The position numbers and the translations under genes were made by a program. 64,000 nucleotides of DNA, from contig CM065651.1 of NCBI GenBank assembly GCA_033220425.1, positions 3,348,001-3,412,000 on the forward strand, given 5' to 3'. Position 1 is the first letter of the stretch; every line of letters starts with the position of its first letter. Below are positions 32,000 through 41,838 of the stretch, one piece after another. Source of the stretch: Lepraria neglecta (taxonomy: Eukaryota; Ascomycota; Lecanoromycetes; Lecanorales; Stereocaulaceae). The notes under the pieces were generated by a model, which made no database searches, had not been told where the DNA came from, and saw only the letters and a program-made list of their open reading frames with translations.

Positions 32000-32503
32000 A
32001 GTTTCGACATCTCAGCGTTGTGATGATCAAAATTAGACAACCAGCAGTCAACGATGCTAGCAGAAACACTTTTTAAAACGATGCGCAGCGACTGGTCACT
32101 GAAACTTAACTAGCTGGAGAAATTTTTCCTATAGCTACAAGCTTTGCTGAGCAAGAATACCTGTTTCTAACCCTACCTTCTATGAAGCTCCTTTGATCTA
32201 AAAATAATATTTCAGGTCATGATGGTGACGGAAGCCAGATGCGGATTTGTGACCTTAAGCGCTCGTCGATGCCATATGCCAGTGCGAGAGCGAAATTTTT
32301 GATAAGAAGCTGGAAGCAGTTGTAGATACAAACTATATTCGAGCACTAAGAGATCCATCTTAGCCTCTCTCTGAAGTGCGTATGAGTTAACACATACCTT
32401 TCTTTCTTGCCGAGTTGCAAGTATTTGCTATCCTATCATATCATGCAGCCCATTGCTTGAGATTGCTGGATCTTTGCGTGGCTATACTGTATCATCCTTA
32501 GGC
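32000..32503. other. Intergenic, no gene seen
   Basis: 3' regions of the convergent protease-like and F-box genes. No ORF of note. Confidence 0.5.
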
Positions 32504-33922
32504 TCATGAGAGCCACTCAGTCACAGGCGGCTGCTTCAAGAAGGCATCAATCAGTGCACATTCGCCTTTCCCAAGGACAAAGTCTTCGACGCAAGTCTTG
32601 AGTGCCGTATAATTGCCCTCATATCCATCGTCAAATCGCCAGGGTCCATTCCCATCAGCTTCACTCGAAAACCACCCAAAGAGCTCCATCCTCCTTAACT
32701 TGAGCGTTGAACGCATGCGCTGGAACGTCGATGACCATTCGCCCTTGCTCAATAATATGTTATCCAGACGGAGATCTTTGAGCGTGCCAGCATGTCTGCG
32801 CAGAAAGTCTACTAGATTATCTTCGGTCGCGGTGATCGCCTCGCAGCCGATGTGCTCGAGATGTGGCCAGTGGAATTGGCCGACGATGTGCTCGAGGGTT
32901 ATCGGACAATAAGCTTCCGGATTAAAGCTAACATTCAAAGTGACAAGGTATGGGGCTGAGCTGACGAATTCTTGAAACCGCCCAGTAGTAGCTAGATACT
33001 CACCACATTCCTCCTCATGATGAAAGATGCTCAGCAGCAAACTCAGCTCTTTCAAATTCGAAACAGTTCTTTTCATGTCGGCAAAGATCTCTTCGTCTTG
33101 TTTGAGCAACGTCCAGTCCACCCATTCACACTCGAATCTCTCAAATTGCACACCAGCCCGGTATGTACCCATGAGCAAACAAAGTGCCTGCCATACACCA
33201 TAGGGATCATCTAGTGAACCGCCGCCATCACCCAATGAGTAAAGCCCAGCTCCATAAGCTGCCCGCTCCCTTGCGTAATGATTCTCGGATTCGTTGAGGA
33301 CTATGCTCAATCGCGGGAATCTTTTCATTGCCTCTGTCATGCGTTCAACGTAAGTTTGGGAAGTGCATATGCGCTCCTGCATGTCGTAGTAGCCGCTATA
33401 CATTATGAATGCTTCATCTAATTGTGCATTGTTGTATTGATGTAGGGGGCCTTTATTAAATTCCCTTGCCTCTTTCATATATGCTTGCCATGCAAGCTCA
33501 TCGCTGGGAGCTGGTCTTCTTGCCTCGAGATTCTCCCACTCAGCTCGCTTCTCGGGGCTCCTGATATTCCGCTCCCATTCGTCGCGATCAAAAGTCGGCA
33601 GAGAGTGAACCTCCCACAAAATCGATGCTGCGTACTGGCTGATAACAGGGTGCTTAGAGACGTCCTCAAGCTTCCGGAAGCTACTCCCATTGAGAAGAAG
33701 GATGAGCTCTGAGACGATGTACTGGATACCAATCTCGGCAATCTCCTTATTCAGCAGACGAAAGTTGGCGACCTCGGTTGGCTCGAGGTAAGTACACACC
33801 AGGTGTAGGAGTTCCACAGGTAGGCGGAGTAGCGGAGGCCTGCTGTAGTCTGCTACTGTCACTTGGGCAGCCCTAGATTGTGTCATGATTGCTGTTGATC
33901 GAGTAGACTTGGGGCGTGCCAT
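32504..33922 (-). CDS. F-box protein
   Basis: Single exon, 472 residues, ATG at 33922. Near residues 30-65 it carries the F-box core LLRLPVELLHLVCTYLEPTE followed by VANFRLLNKEIAEIG. The rest is a long helical region with leucine-rich-repeat-like stretches toward the end (LEHIGCEAITATEDNLVDFL, LKDLRLDNILLS, LRRMELFGWF). F-box proteins recruit substrates to SCF ubiquitin ligases; this class is expanded in moulds and the substrate is unknown. The frame is intact with a favourable purine at -3 (ACCATGG). Confidence 0.85.
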   Translation of the reverse strand: MARPKSTRSTAIMTQSRAAQVTVADYSRPPLLRLPVELLHLVCTYLEPTEVANFRLLNKEIAEIGIQYIVSELILLLNGSSFRKLEDVSKHPVISQYAASILWEVHSLPTFDRDEWERNIRSPEKRAEWENLEARRPAPSDELAWQAYMKEAREFNKGPLHQYNNAQLDEAFIMYSGYYDMQERICTSQTYVERMTEAMKRFPRLSIVLNESENHYARERAAYGAGLYSLGDGGGSLDDPYGVWQALCLLMGTYRAGVQFERFECEWVDWTLLKQDEEIFADMKRTVSNLKELSLLLSIFHHEEECGEYLATTGRFQEFVSSAPYLVTLNVSFNPEAYCPITLEHIVGQFHWPHLEHIGCEAITATEDNLVDFLRRHAGTLKDLRLDNILLSKGEWSSTFQRMRSTLKLRRMELFGWFSSEADGNGPWRFDDGYEGNYTALKTCVEDFVLGKGECALIDAFLKQPPVTEWLS

Positions 33923-34333
33923 GGTAGGTGGAGTGAGCGTGAGGACAAGCGGTGGTGAAGGGTTGAAACATCCAGAGGCCAGTGCGTAGCTGTTGGTAAG
34001 ACCCGAATGATGCTGGTGAGGTGTAGAAGGAGACTGAACTCAGCTAATCGACTGGGAATAGTGGTAAGGTGCAGGTTGAGATGGATGTTGGTTAGCAGAA
34101 GGGACAAGTGGGCCAATATTTGCAAGGGCGGAGTGATTGTATGGTGGTGATGTGTAGAGAAATGATGACCAAGACGTTGGCCCACAGCTGGCGTAGGACT
34201 TCCATTTCAATCTTACATGAAGTGAGGGGTTGGCGAGATGAGAGGTGAGTGCTGATGAATGAAGGAATCAATGCAAGAGCTACCTTACCTAGGCGCGGTT
34301 CACGCGAAACGCCATACCACGTGACACAAAATA

Positions 34334-34672
34334 AGAGCGTGCCTCCCTCTGCCTGGTGATCAATATGAAAATATATGTTTTAATAATCTATTCAAAAATT
34401 ATTGTAGGCCTACCTCTTACGACTCAAACGTCACTTAAACTATATATTAGAGGTATACATTATAGATTTAGTATTAGAAGAAGTAATTAGAAGAAAAAAA
34501 TCGGGAATTCCTAGAAAGTTCGGCCAAAATTTAATATTATTTCCTATAGAAATAACCTCTACTGTAGCGTATATATTTAAATAATCTAAGTAAAAATGAA
34601 ATCGCTAAGTATATTACTTTAATTATTTGTGAATAGATTATATTGATCACTAGGCGGAGGGAGGTACGCTCT
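34334..34672. mobile_element. MITE-like terminal-inverted-repeat element, 339 bp, flanked by TA
   Basis: The left end AGAGCGTGCCTCCCTCTGCC (34334 on) and the reverse complement of the right end (AGAGCGTACCTCCCTCCGCC) match for about 33 nt with a few mismatches. Both ends are flanked by TA (34332-34333 and 34673-34674), consistent with a TA target-site duplication as in the Tc1/mariner superfamily. The interior is strongly AT-rich with no ORF, so the element is non-autonomous. The last bases of each TIR would shift by two if the TA is counted as part of the repeat. Confidence 0.8.
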
Positions 34673-34674
34673 TA

Positions 34675-35396
34675 TGCCTAATAGCCTTTCTAGTCTTCCC
34701 CTAAATTCGTCCATCCAGCGTAAATTCAAGCCCAAGATCTCATCCAAGACTATGCTTTGAACAACGAGAATCTCCTATAAGGGCGAATGGCGTGAAGAGT
34801 AGACATTACTTCGCGCTAGATCGAAGCACAATGTTCGATCCTGTGCTCTATTCCATCAGATACGACCTAACGTCCCCCCTGGGTAGCGGAAAGCCCCCTG
34901 TGCCGGAATGAATCCATTGTTCAGACATCTCAAATCTCTCCCCCGCAAATTTATCAAGTTATAATTAAAAGGTATTATTCTTTAGTCATTTCTCTCTAGT
35001 AAACATTATGCAGCCAAAAAAAATACAGCGGTCTTAATCACGCTGTCGCTCAGTCCTTTTAGAGCATGCAGAACTGCATTAGCTTTGTACCCCTCCTGCA
35101 CTATGATTATCTTTAGAATTTCAAGTTTCGGAGCATTAAATTGATAGTTCTATGATGAAAGAAGATAGCCCTAGCTTTGAAGACACATAGCCCTTGAAAG
35201 CATACACTCCGAATTTATCCGTGCAAATGGGTCTGTAGCGTATCTTGACATTTGGGTTTAGCGCGCTTACGTAGTGGCGTATTAGATAACTAGCTATCTG
35301 TGTTTTATTCGATAATACACCTAGCTGACTTATATTGTGGCGCTCTTCTAGCGTCCTGATGAGGCTGCAATCTCCCAAGCATGAGCGAGCATTCCC
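34675..35396. other. Intergenic upstream of the NB-ARC/TPR gene
   Basis: AT-rich at the left, no recognisable gene. I looked here for an adjacent HET-S-like or lipase-like effector on either strand and saw none. The minus-strand ORF at 35136-35699 has no domain and mostly overlaps the receptor's first exons. Confidence 0.45.
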
Positions 35397-38300
35397 ATGA
35401 CTACTCCGGCATCCACTGTTCCATCCCTGGGTCATCGAGTGGAGGACTTCCGGGTGGATGGACAGGGTCAGGTACAGATCGGGGACAGACACTACTACGG
35501 CAGTGAGTGGACCGTGCTCGCTATCTGGTATGCTACCACTACACCCAGCTGGCTGAAATGAGACGACAGATCCCCTTCCCTTCCCTCCTTCCCCGTTCCG
35601 CAACAAATACTTCGAAGTGCCCCGAGATGCCAGTTCCACTTTCACAGGACGAGAAGAGATCTGCGAACAGTTACAAGCGCGCTGCCTTCCATCCAGCACG
35701 CCAAATATACGAGGACAGCAGAAGAGATATGTGATTCACGGGCTAGGCGGGTCGGGCAAGACCCAGGTCTGCCTCAAGTTTGTTCAAGATTACCGTGAGG
35801 AGTAGGTATTCACTCTCTTGCTTGGGTTCATACTATAACAAGGCATCAGGTTCTGGGGAGTATTCTGGGTGGACGCCAGCAGTGCGGAGAGCTTGGAGCG
35901 AGGGTATCTGCAGATAGCGAAGATCTGCGGGTTGGATGCTCGGATGGCTGTTGTCCAGCGATGGCTGTCGAACGTCTCGGAATCATGGGCCCTGATCTTG
36001 GACAACGCGGACGATCCTCACCTGGATCTTTCTCCATACTTTCCTGTGGGCAATCGAGGGGTGATCCTGATGACGAGCCGGAATCCGGAGTGCACGGTTC
36101 ATTCCACCGTCGGGTCATACGAACTGGGTACAATGAACGTAGATGAAGCGGTGACGCTCATGCTAAAGACGGCGGGAATCCGTGATCTTTCGAGCCAGTC
36201 CATACGGGAAACCGCGAGACCGGTGGTTCTGACCCTGGGATGCTTGGCGCTCGCAATCACCCAAGCCGGAGCGGTGATTCGGCAAGGCCGCTGTCGGATG
36301 GGGGAATATTGCACGCTCTACGCTCAGCGTCGAAAAGAGCTTCTAAGTCAGAAGGCGATCCAAGGCGGAGACGACTATCGATACACGGTATACACGACGT
36401 GGGAAGTTTCCCGGCAGATGATCGAGGAGAGGTCGAGCGAGGCCGGACAGGACGCTCTTGAACTGTTACAAATATTTAGTTTCCTCCATTACGAAGGCAT
36501 CTCGGAAGAGATCTTCTCCCAGGCATGTCATACTCTACGAAACACCAGGCAATCGGACTGGATGCTCTCCCATCTGCCAAAGATAGTCCTCCGTCGATCC
36601 CATCAGGAGTGGGATGCCGACACTCTCCGGATGGCGGTATCGGTCCTGCTGTCCTTCTCCCTGATTTATCGGGATAAGGAGAATCTGATATCCATGCATC
36701 CACTTGTGCATATATGGGTCCGAGATCGGCTAGGTCCGTCGGACGAAGAGACGGTCTGGACGCAAACGACCTTAGCAATAGCGTTATCGATACCACTGAC
36801 TTTCCGAACAGCGGACTATCGGTTCCGACAAGCTCTGGTACCGCATATCGATATATGCCTAAGCTTTCGGAAGGAAGGGATATTCTATCTCGAAGATATC
36901 GGCGACGATTGTCAGAGGATGGCCAGTATCTTTGCGTACGTATACAGCGAGGCGGGTGAAAGACAAAAAGCACTACAGCTGACGGAGCGGGTGGTGAAAG
37001 TATATAAGAGGACGCTGGGCGAGGAGCATCCCGAAACCCTCCGCTCGATACATAGTCTCGCCATCAGTTACAGCGAGGCGGGTAAGAGACAAAAAGCACT
37101 ACAGCTGACGGAGCGGGTAGTGGAAATATATAAGAGGACGCTGGGCGAGGAGCATCCTGACACCCTCGGCTCGATGCACAATCTCGCTAATTGGTACAGC
37201 GAGGCGGGTAAGAGACAAAAAGGACTACAGCTGACGGAGCGGGTAATGGAAGCAAGGAAGAGGACGCTGGGCGAGGAGCATCCCGACACCCTCGGCTCGA
37301 TACTTAATCTCGCCATTAGTTACAGCGAGGCGGGTGAGAGACAAAAAGCACTACAGCTGACGGAGCGGGTAGTAGAAATATATAAGAGGACGCTGGGCGA
37401 GGAGCATCCCGACACCCTCTACTCGATACATAATCTCGCCATCAGGTACAGCGAGGCGGGTAAGAGACAAAAAGCACTACAGCTGACGGAGCGGGTAGTG
37501 GAAGCAAGGAAGAGGACGCTGGGCGAGGAGCATCCCGAGACCCTCGGCTCGATGCACAGTCTCGCCATCGAGTACAGCGAGGCGGGTGAGAGACAAAAAG
37601 CACTACAGCTGACGGAGCGGGTAGTAGAAGCAAGGAAGAGGACGCTGGGCGAGGAGCATCCCGATACCCTCCACTCGATACACAGTCTCGCCATCAGGTA
37701 CAGCGAGGCGGGTGAGAGACAAAAAGCACTACAGCTGACGGAGCGGGTAGTGGAAATATATAAGAGGACGCTGGGCGAGGAGCATCCCGACACCCTCGGC
37801 TCGATGCACAATCTCGCTATCAGGTACAGCGAGGCGGGTGAGAGACAAAAAGCACTACAGCTGACGGAGCGGGTAGTGGAAGCAAGGAAGAGGACGCTGG
37901 GCGAGGAGCATCCCGATACCCTCCACTCGATACACAGTCTCGCCATCAGGTACAGCGAGGCGGGTGAGAGACAAAAAGCACTACAGCTGGCGGAGCGGGT
38001 AGTAGAAGCAAGGAAGAGGACGCTGGGCGAGGAGCATCCCGATACCCTCCACTCGATACACAGTCTCGCCATCAGGTACAGCGAGGCGGGTGAGAGACAA
38101 AAAGCACTACAGCTGACGGAGCGGGTAGTGGAAATATATAAGAGGACGCTGGGCGAGGAGCATCCCGACACCCTCTGCTCGATACACAATCTCGCTATCA
38201 GCTACAGCGAGGCGGGTGAGAGACAAAAAGCACTACAGCTGACGGAGCGGGTAGTAGAAATATATAAGAGGACGCTGGGCGAGGAGCATCCCGACACCCT

Positions 38301-38520
38301 CGGCTCGATGTACAGTCTCGCTATCAGGTATAGCGAGGCGGGTGAGAGACAAAAAGCACTACAGCTGACGGAGCGGGTAGTGGAAATAAGGAAGAGGACG
38401 CTGGGCGAGGAGCATCCCGACACCCTCCGCTCGATGCACACACTTGGGTATTTCAAACAAAGTTCCAAAAGGCGATTAACCAATTTCTCACTCGACTTCG
38501 GAACAAGCTCATATAGTTAG
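35397..38520 (+). CDS. NB-ARC/TPR STAND receptor (fungal NLR-like) with HET-s-like N-terminal motif
   Basis: Exons 35397-35502, 35570-35801 and 35850-38520 fit in phase and encode 1002 residues. Introns have donors GTGAGT and GTAGGT. Exon 1 encodes a short N-terminus with VEDFRVDGQGQVQIGD, resembling the HET-s amyloid motif. FRNKYFEVPRDASSTFTGRE leads into the NB-ARC ATPase: P-loop GLGGSGKT (about residues 93-100), FWGVFWVDASS, Walker B WALILDNADD (about 159-168), GVILMTSRNPE and LGCLALAITQAG. A winged-helix-like part follows (LLQIFSFLHYEGISEEIFSQ). From residue 478 there are 12 TPR units of 42 residues of the kinesin-light-chain type, nearly identical to each other. The C-terminus departs from the repeat after the twelfth unit. 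Fungal proteins of this class are thought to sense non-self through the repeats and signal through the N-terminus. Confidence 0.9.
36943..38446 (+). repeat. Twelve 126-bp tandem repeats encoding TPR units
   Basis: Each 126-bp unit starts TACAGCGAGGCGGGT (the last one TATAGCGAG) and encodes YSEAG[EK]RQKALQLTERVV, then a two-residue switch (IY, AR or once IR), then KRTLGEEHP[DE]TL and a variable end. Differences cluster at a few positions while the rest is almost invariant in DNA, indicating recent amplification or concerted evolution. Confidence 0.95.
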
Positions 38521-39858
38521 CCATGAGTATAAAGATCGATATAAGGTTGTCGCTATGTGAATTTAATCTGTCAAGGAAATGCACAAATGATGGTAATGTT
38601 AATGCCTGAGATAGAATTGCGAACATCAGGTTCTTATATCCTTATCTAACGGGCAGACGCTGAATCCGGCTGGTCCAACGCCGGCGAGGGATTTATGCCT
38701 TACAGTCCCGTCACACGTAGATGAATTTAACGGTATTGTAGGGTCACATACATTGGAAAGCCTATACCAAGATACCTCGGTCAACACTCGGGCTTCAAGA
38801 TATGTATCGGTTATTTGTTCGGAGTTGGATCTTTATATTCCGAGGGTCCGTATAGCTATAGGCCTAACAGCCACAGGCCTAACAGCCACAATGGCTTACC
38901 GGATGACATAAATAAATTACACTGTATTGATTACGTGAGCCATACGGGGTCGTTATATACTAGCCGGAGTTGGTAACTGCTTTCATTTGAAGTACCGACT
39001 AGGGTGGCGACCCTGCATGATTTTGCGCACCATAACACATATAAAGCTGATGATGACTTTCTAACATCGTAGTAAGTCTTTGAGGCTTAGATAAGATTAT
39101 TCATGAGTATTATAGAGTGGTAAAAGTTTAATAGTAGTGCTATAGAGATGGGATAATATTACGCTATAGTAGGAAACTCTCTGCGAATCAGGCGCAAAGG
39201 CGATTATACGGACGTAATTTTCAGGTAGGAGGAGTCTCGAATATTTACAAGTAGCCACAGCACACGACTGACACATAATTGTAGTAGATCCCGACGTATG
39301 CGCAGGGTCATAGTCGCTTAAAGTTGAAGTACCCCTCACATTTTCCGGTACGGTGGGCTTTCCGCGACCCAGGGATGGACGTTACCTCTTACTCCTCGCA
39401 AGCAAAGACTGGCTAATTTTCTGCTCACTGAGAGCAAAAGGGTCTCATCCCGTGCTGCGTGGAAAGTCTGTCCCAACACTTTATGTGACATCTGCAAACC
39501 ATTTGTATTCTTCGCTTCCATTGAGCATTGAGGTGAAGAGCAAGTAGCATCATGATTCATACATTATCATAGACATACATTAGATACCCATTTTGGTACA
39601 TGCCCTAAGAGTACATTGTGTAGAGATCAGTCGAGACGGTAAGGACTGACATCGAACCAAACCAAACGCAGAGACAGAGAGCCAAAGTGTCCAAGGACAT
39701 TGCCAAAGCCGAAATCCATCCTCACACTCCAGATCCCAAAGCCCAAACCGACTCCCAGCCCCGAATTTAAAGTCTCAGACCAAAGTCCCGAACCAAAGCC
39801 TGAGCCCCAATTACCTTGAAGCCCCGTTGTTATATGCGGCCCACTCCCCTCTATCCCC
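38521..39858. other. Intergenic, no gene seen
   Basis: Contains a short tandem AGGCCTAACAGCCACA near 38864-38895 and, just past the laccase stop, a degenerate CCAAAGCCxxA-type repeat (about 39700-39815). No domain-bearing ORF. Confidence 0.45.
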
Positions 39859-41838
39859 CTAGGACCTCCTCGTCCACTTCGCACTTTCAGGCATCAAGCC
39901 CCCCAGATCTCTATCCTTCAACCCACTATCAATCTCATCCACAACATCATTATGCGCATAAACACCCCAGTCAGTACAAGTCTGCTGCACACTTTGTGGA
40001 ATGACTCTCTTCTCCAGCAAACTGACTGACTCCACAGTATTGATGTACAAACCTGCGCTTACGTGCCATGCAATGTGGCAATGGAATGGCCAGACGCCTG
40101 GGTTGTCTGCGTTGTACTGGAGGACAATGTAACCAGCTTGAGCTTTTACGGAGCCACCAGGACGTATGATCTGCACATCGCGTCTTTGGGTGTTTTGTTG
40201 GTGCGTGATAGTGCCGTCCCAGATGCCGGTACCTTCCGCGAGCACGTTGAAGTTGTGGCCGTGCAGATGCATAGGGTGGGAGGCGGGGAAAAGGTTGTAC
40301 ACCACTAGGCGGATTGAGGCGTTGTTTCCGAAGTCGAAGACATTCCATTCGGGGTCAAGCGGGTAGGAGAGGTTACCTTGGTTGGCCAGGGCGAGGATTG
40401 AGTAGCTAGTGGGCCGGCTTAGTATGGGGGTTCCCATGGAGCTGTAATGGGGGAAGAGAAACTCACTCATAGTTTGCACGGAAAGACTCGCCGTTCATTG
40501 AGAAAACGCTGAAATTTGTAGCGTTGCGGCCGAATGTGATTTCAATTTCTTGAGTGACGGCGGGATTGCTGGTCGCCGGGAATGGAAAAAATGGGGTCGT
40601 CTCTGAGAGAGGGTCCTGCAAACGGTTAGAGCTCAGCAAAATTAGGAGCTGGAAAGCCATACATTGGCACAAGCAAGATCACCGTATGGAGTTGCTGTAG
40701 TGGTGGGTACTTCATTCGTGTTTGCATCTTCATAGTAGATGGCTGCCAGAGCATGCGAACTACCATTGGGAGGGTCGTTGGTGATACTGTTGAAACTGCA
40801 GTTGATATCGATATCAGAGCGCATCCAGAAGGAAGAATTTGGTGGACCAGTGGCTTGCACGATGACATCAGTGCGTTGTCCGATTCCAAGTGTTATGACA
40901 TCAGTAGTGTATGGCTTGACCGGCACAAAGTCATTGGCCATGACTGTCATGGTGTGACCGTCGATGGTGAAACGCTGAAGACCTTCTGATCCAGCATTGA
41001 TGAGCCTTAGACGATGCGCCTTACCTGATTGGAATTGAAATTTCGAGAGACCAGCATTTGGTGTGCAGTGTTGTCCATTCGTAACAAAAGCGCAGTCGAA
41101 GTTCATCTTACCGTTGATCAGATTGTTGTCAGACTTGACCGGAGGTGCACCAACAGTCATGGTTTGCTCTACAAGAGAGAAGTAGTCCTCATGATACCAG
41201 TCAGTGAGCAATACTGGGCCGACGTCGATGTCGTATGGAACGTTCTTTGGCCCATGGATGATCAAGGCTCCTAGAAGACCGGCGTTGTATTGAGCGCTAT
41301 AATGGGAATGGTACCACGTAGTTCCATAGAGATCGGCCAAGAAAGTGTACGTGAAGCACTTGCCAGGAGCAATCGGGCATTGTTGAACAGAGGGGACTCC
41401 GTCATACCAAGGAGTTAGCGTCTGCAATATACCGTGCCAATGCAGGGCGGTGCCTTCTTCAGGACCGGTGATCTGGTTGCACACTTCGACGCTGATAGTA
41501 TCACCCCAATTAACTTCGATGGTTGGGGCTGGGAATTCTCCGTTTACAAGAAGGACGCTCCTGTTGACGCCATCAGGCTGGATGTTGCCTCGAGCAATAT
41601 TGAACTGGTAGGAGTGTGTTTGTCCACCTCCTGGGGTTGTCGTATAAGGGTTGGTATTTGCAACAGTGGCAGTCCCCCAAGGGAGGCCGTCTGGCAAATT
41701 AGGAGTGGCTACAAATAGAGGAAGAGTAGGAGCTTGGAGAGTGCCCAAGTTGGAATTGCCGTTGGTTGCGGACTGAGGAAGTGCGGGTACCAACGAGTTA
41801 AGAGCCAGGATGCCGTTTACGACGGCAGAGGCAGCCAT
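39859..41838 (-). CDS. Ascomycete laccase (multicopper oxidase)
   Basis: Exons 41838-40663, 40615-40467 and 40405-39859 fit in phase, giving 623 residues. The second intron is 61 nt (GTGAGT, TACTAAG branch, ACTAG acceptor). The start MAASAVVNGILALNSLVPAL is weakly signal-peptide-like. All four copper motifs are present: HWHG (TALHWHGI), WYHSH, HPMHLHGH and WPFHCHIAWHVSAG. The protein keeps DSGL near its end, the C-terminal plug typical of ascomycete laccases, followed by a 19-residue tail that the family usually removes. It oxidises phenols with reduction of oxygen to water, normally outside the cell (lignin-like substrates, pigments or detoxification; not decidable here). Confidence 0.92.

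Noticed and set aside
35136-35699. Minus-strand 187-codon ORF as a possible amyloid-linked effector gene next to the NLR
   Set aside because: No HeLo, lipase or other effector signature and no copy of the exon-1 motif; it mostly overlaps the receptor's first two exons in antisense.
37419-38483. Long minus-strand ORFs (up to 256 codons) in the TPR region
   Set aside because: They are the mirror of the 126-bp coding repeats on the plus strand; the periodic, stop-free antisense frame follows from the repeat and has no start or splice logic.
40442-40466. A 25-nt intron (GTGAGT...TTACAG) in the laccase gene
   Set aside because: Too short for a fungal spliceosomal intron and it leaves extra residues before LANQGN. 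The 61-nt intron 40406-40466 with a TACTAAG branch gives the family-typical join.
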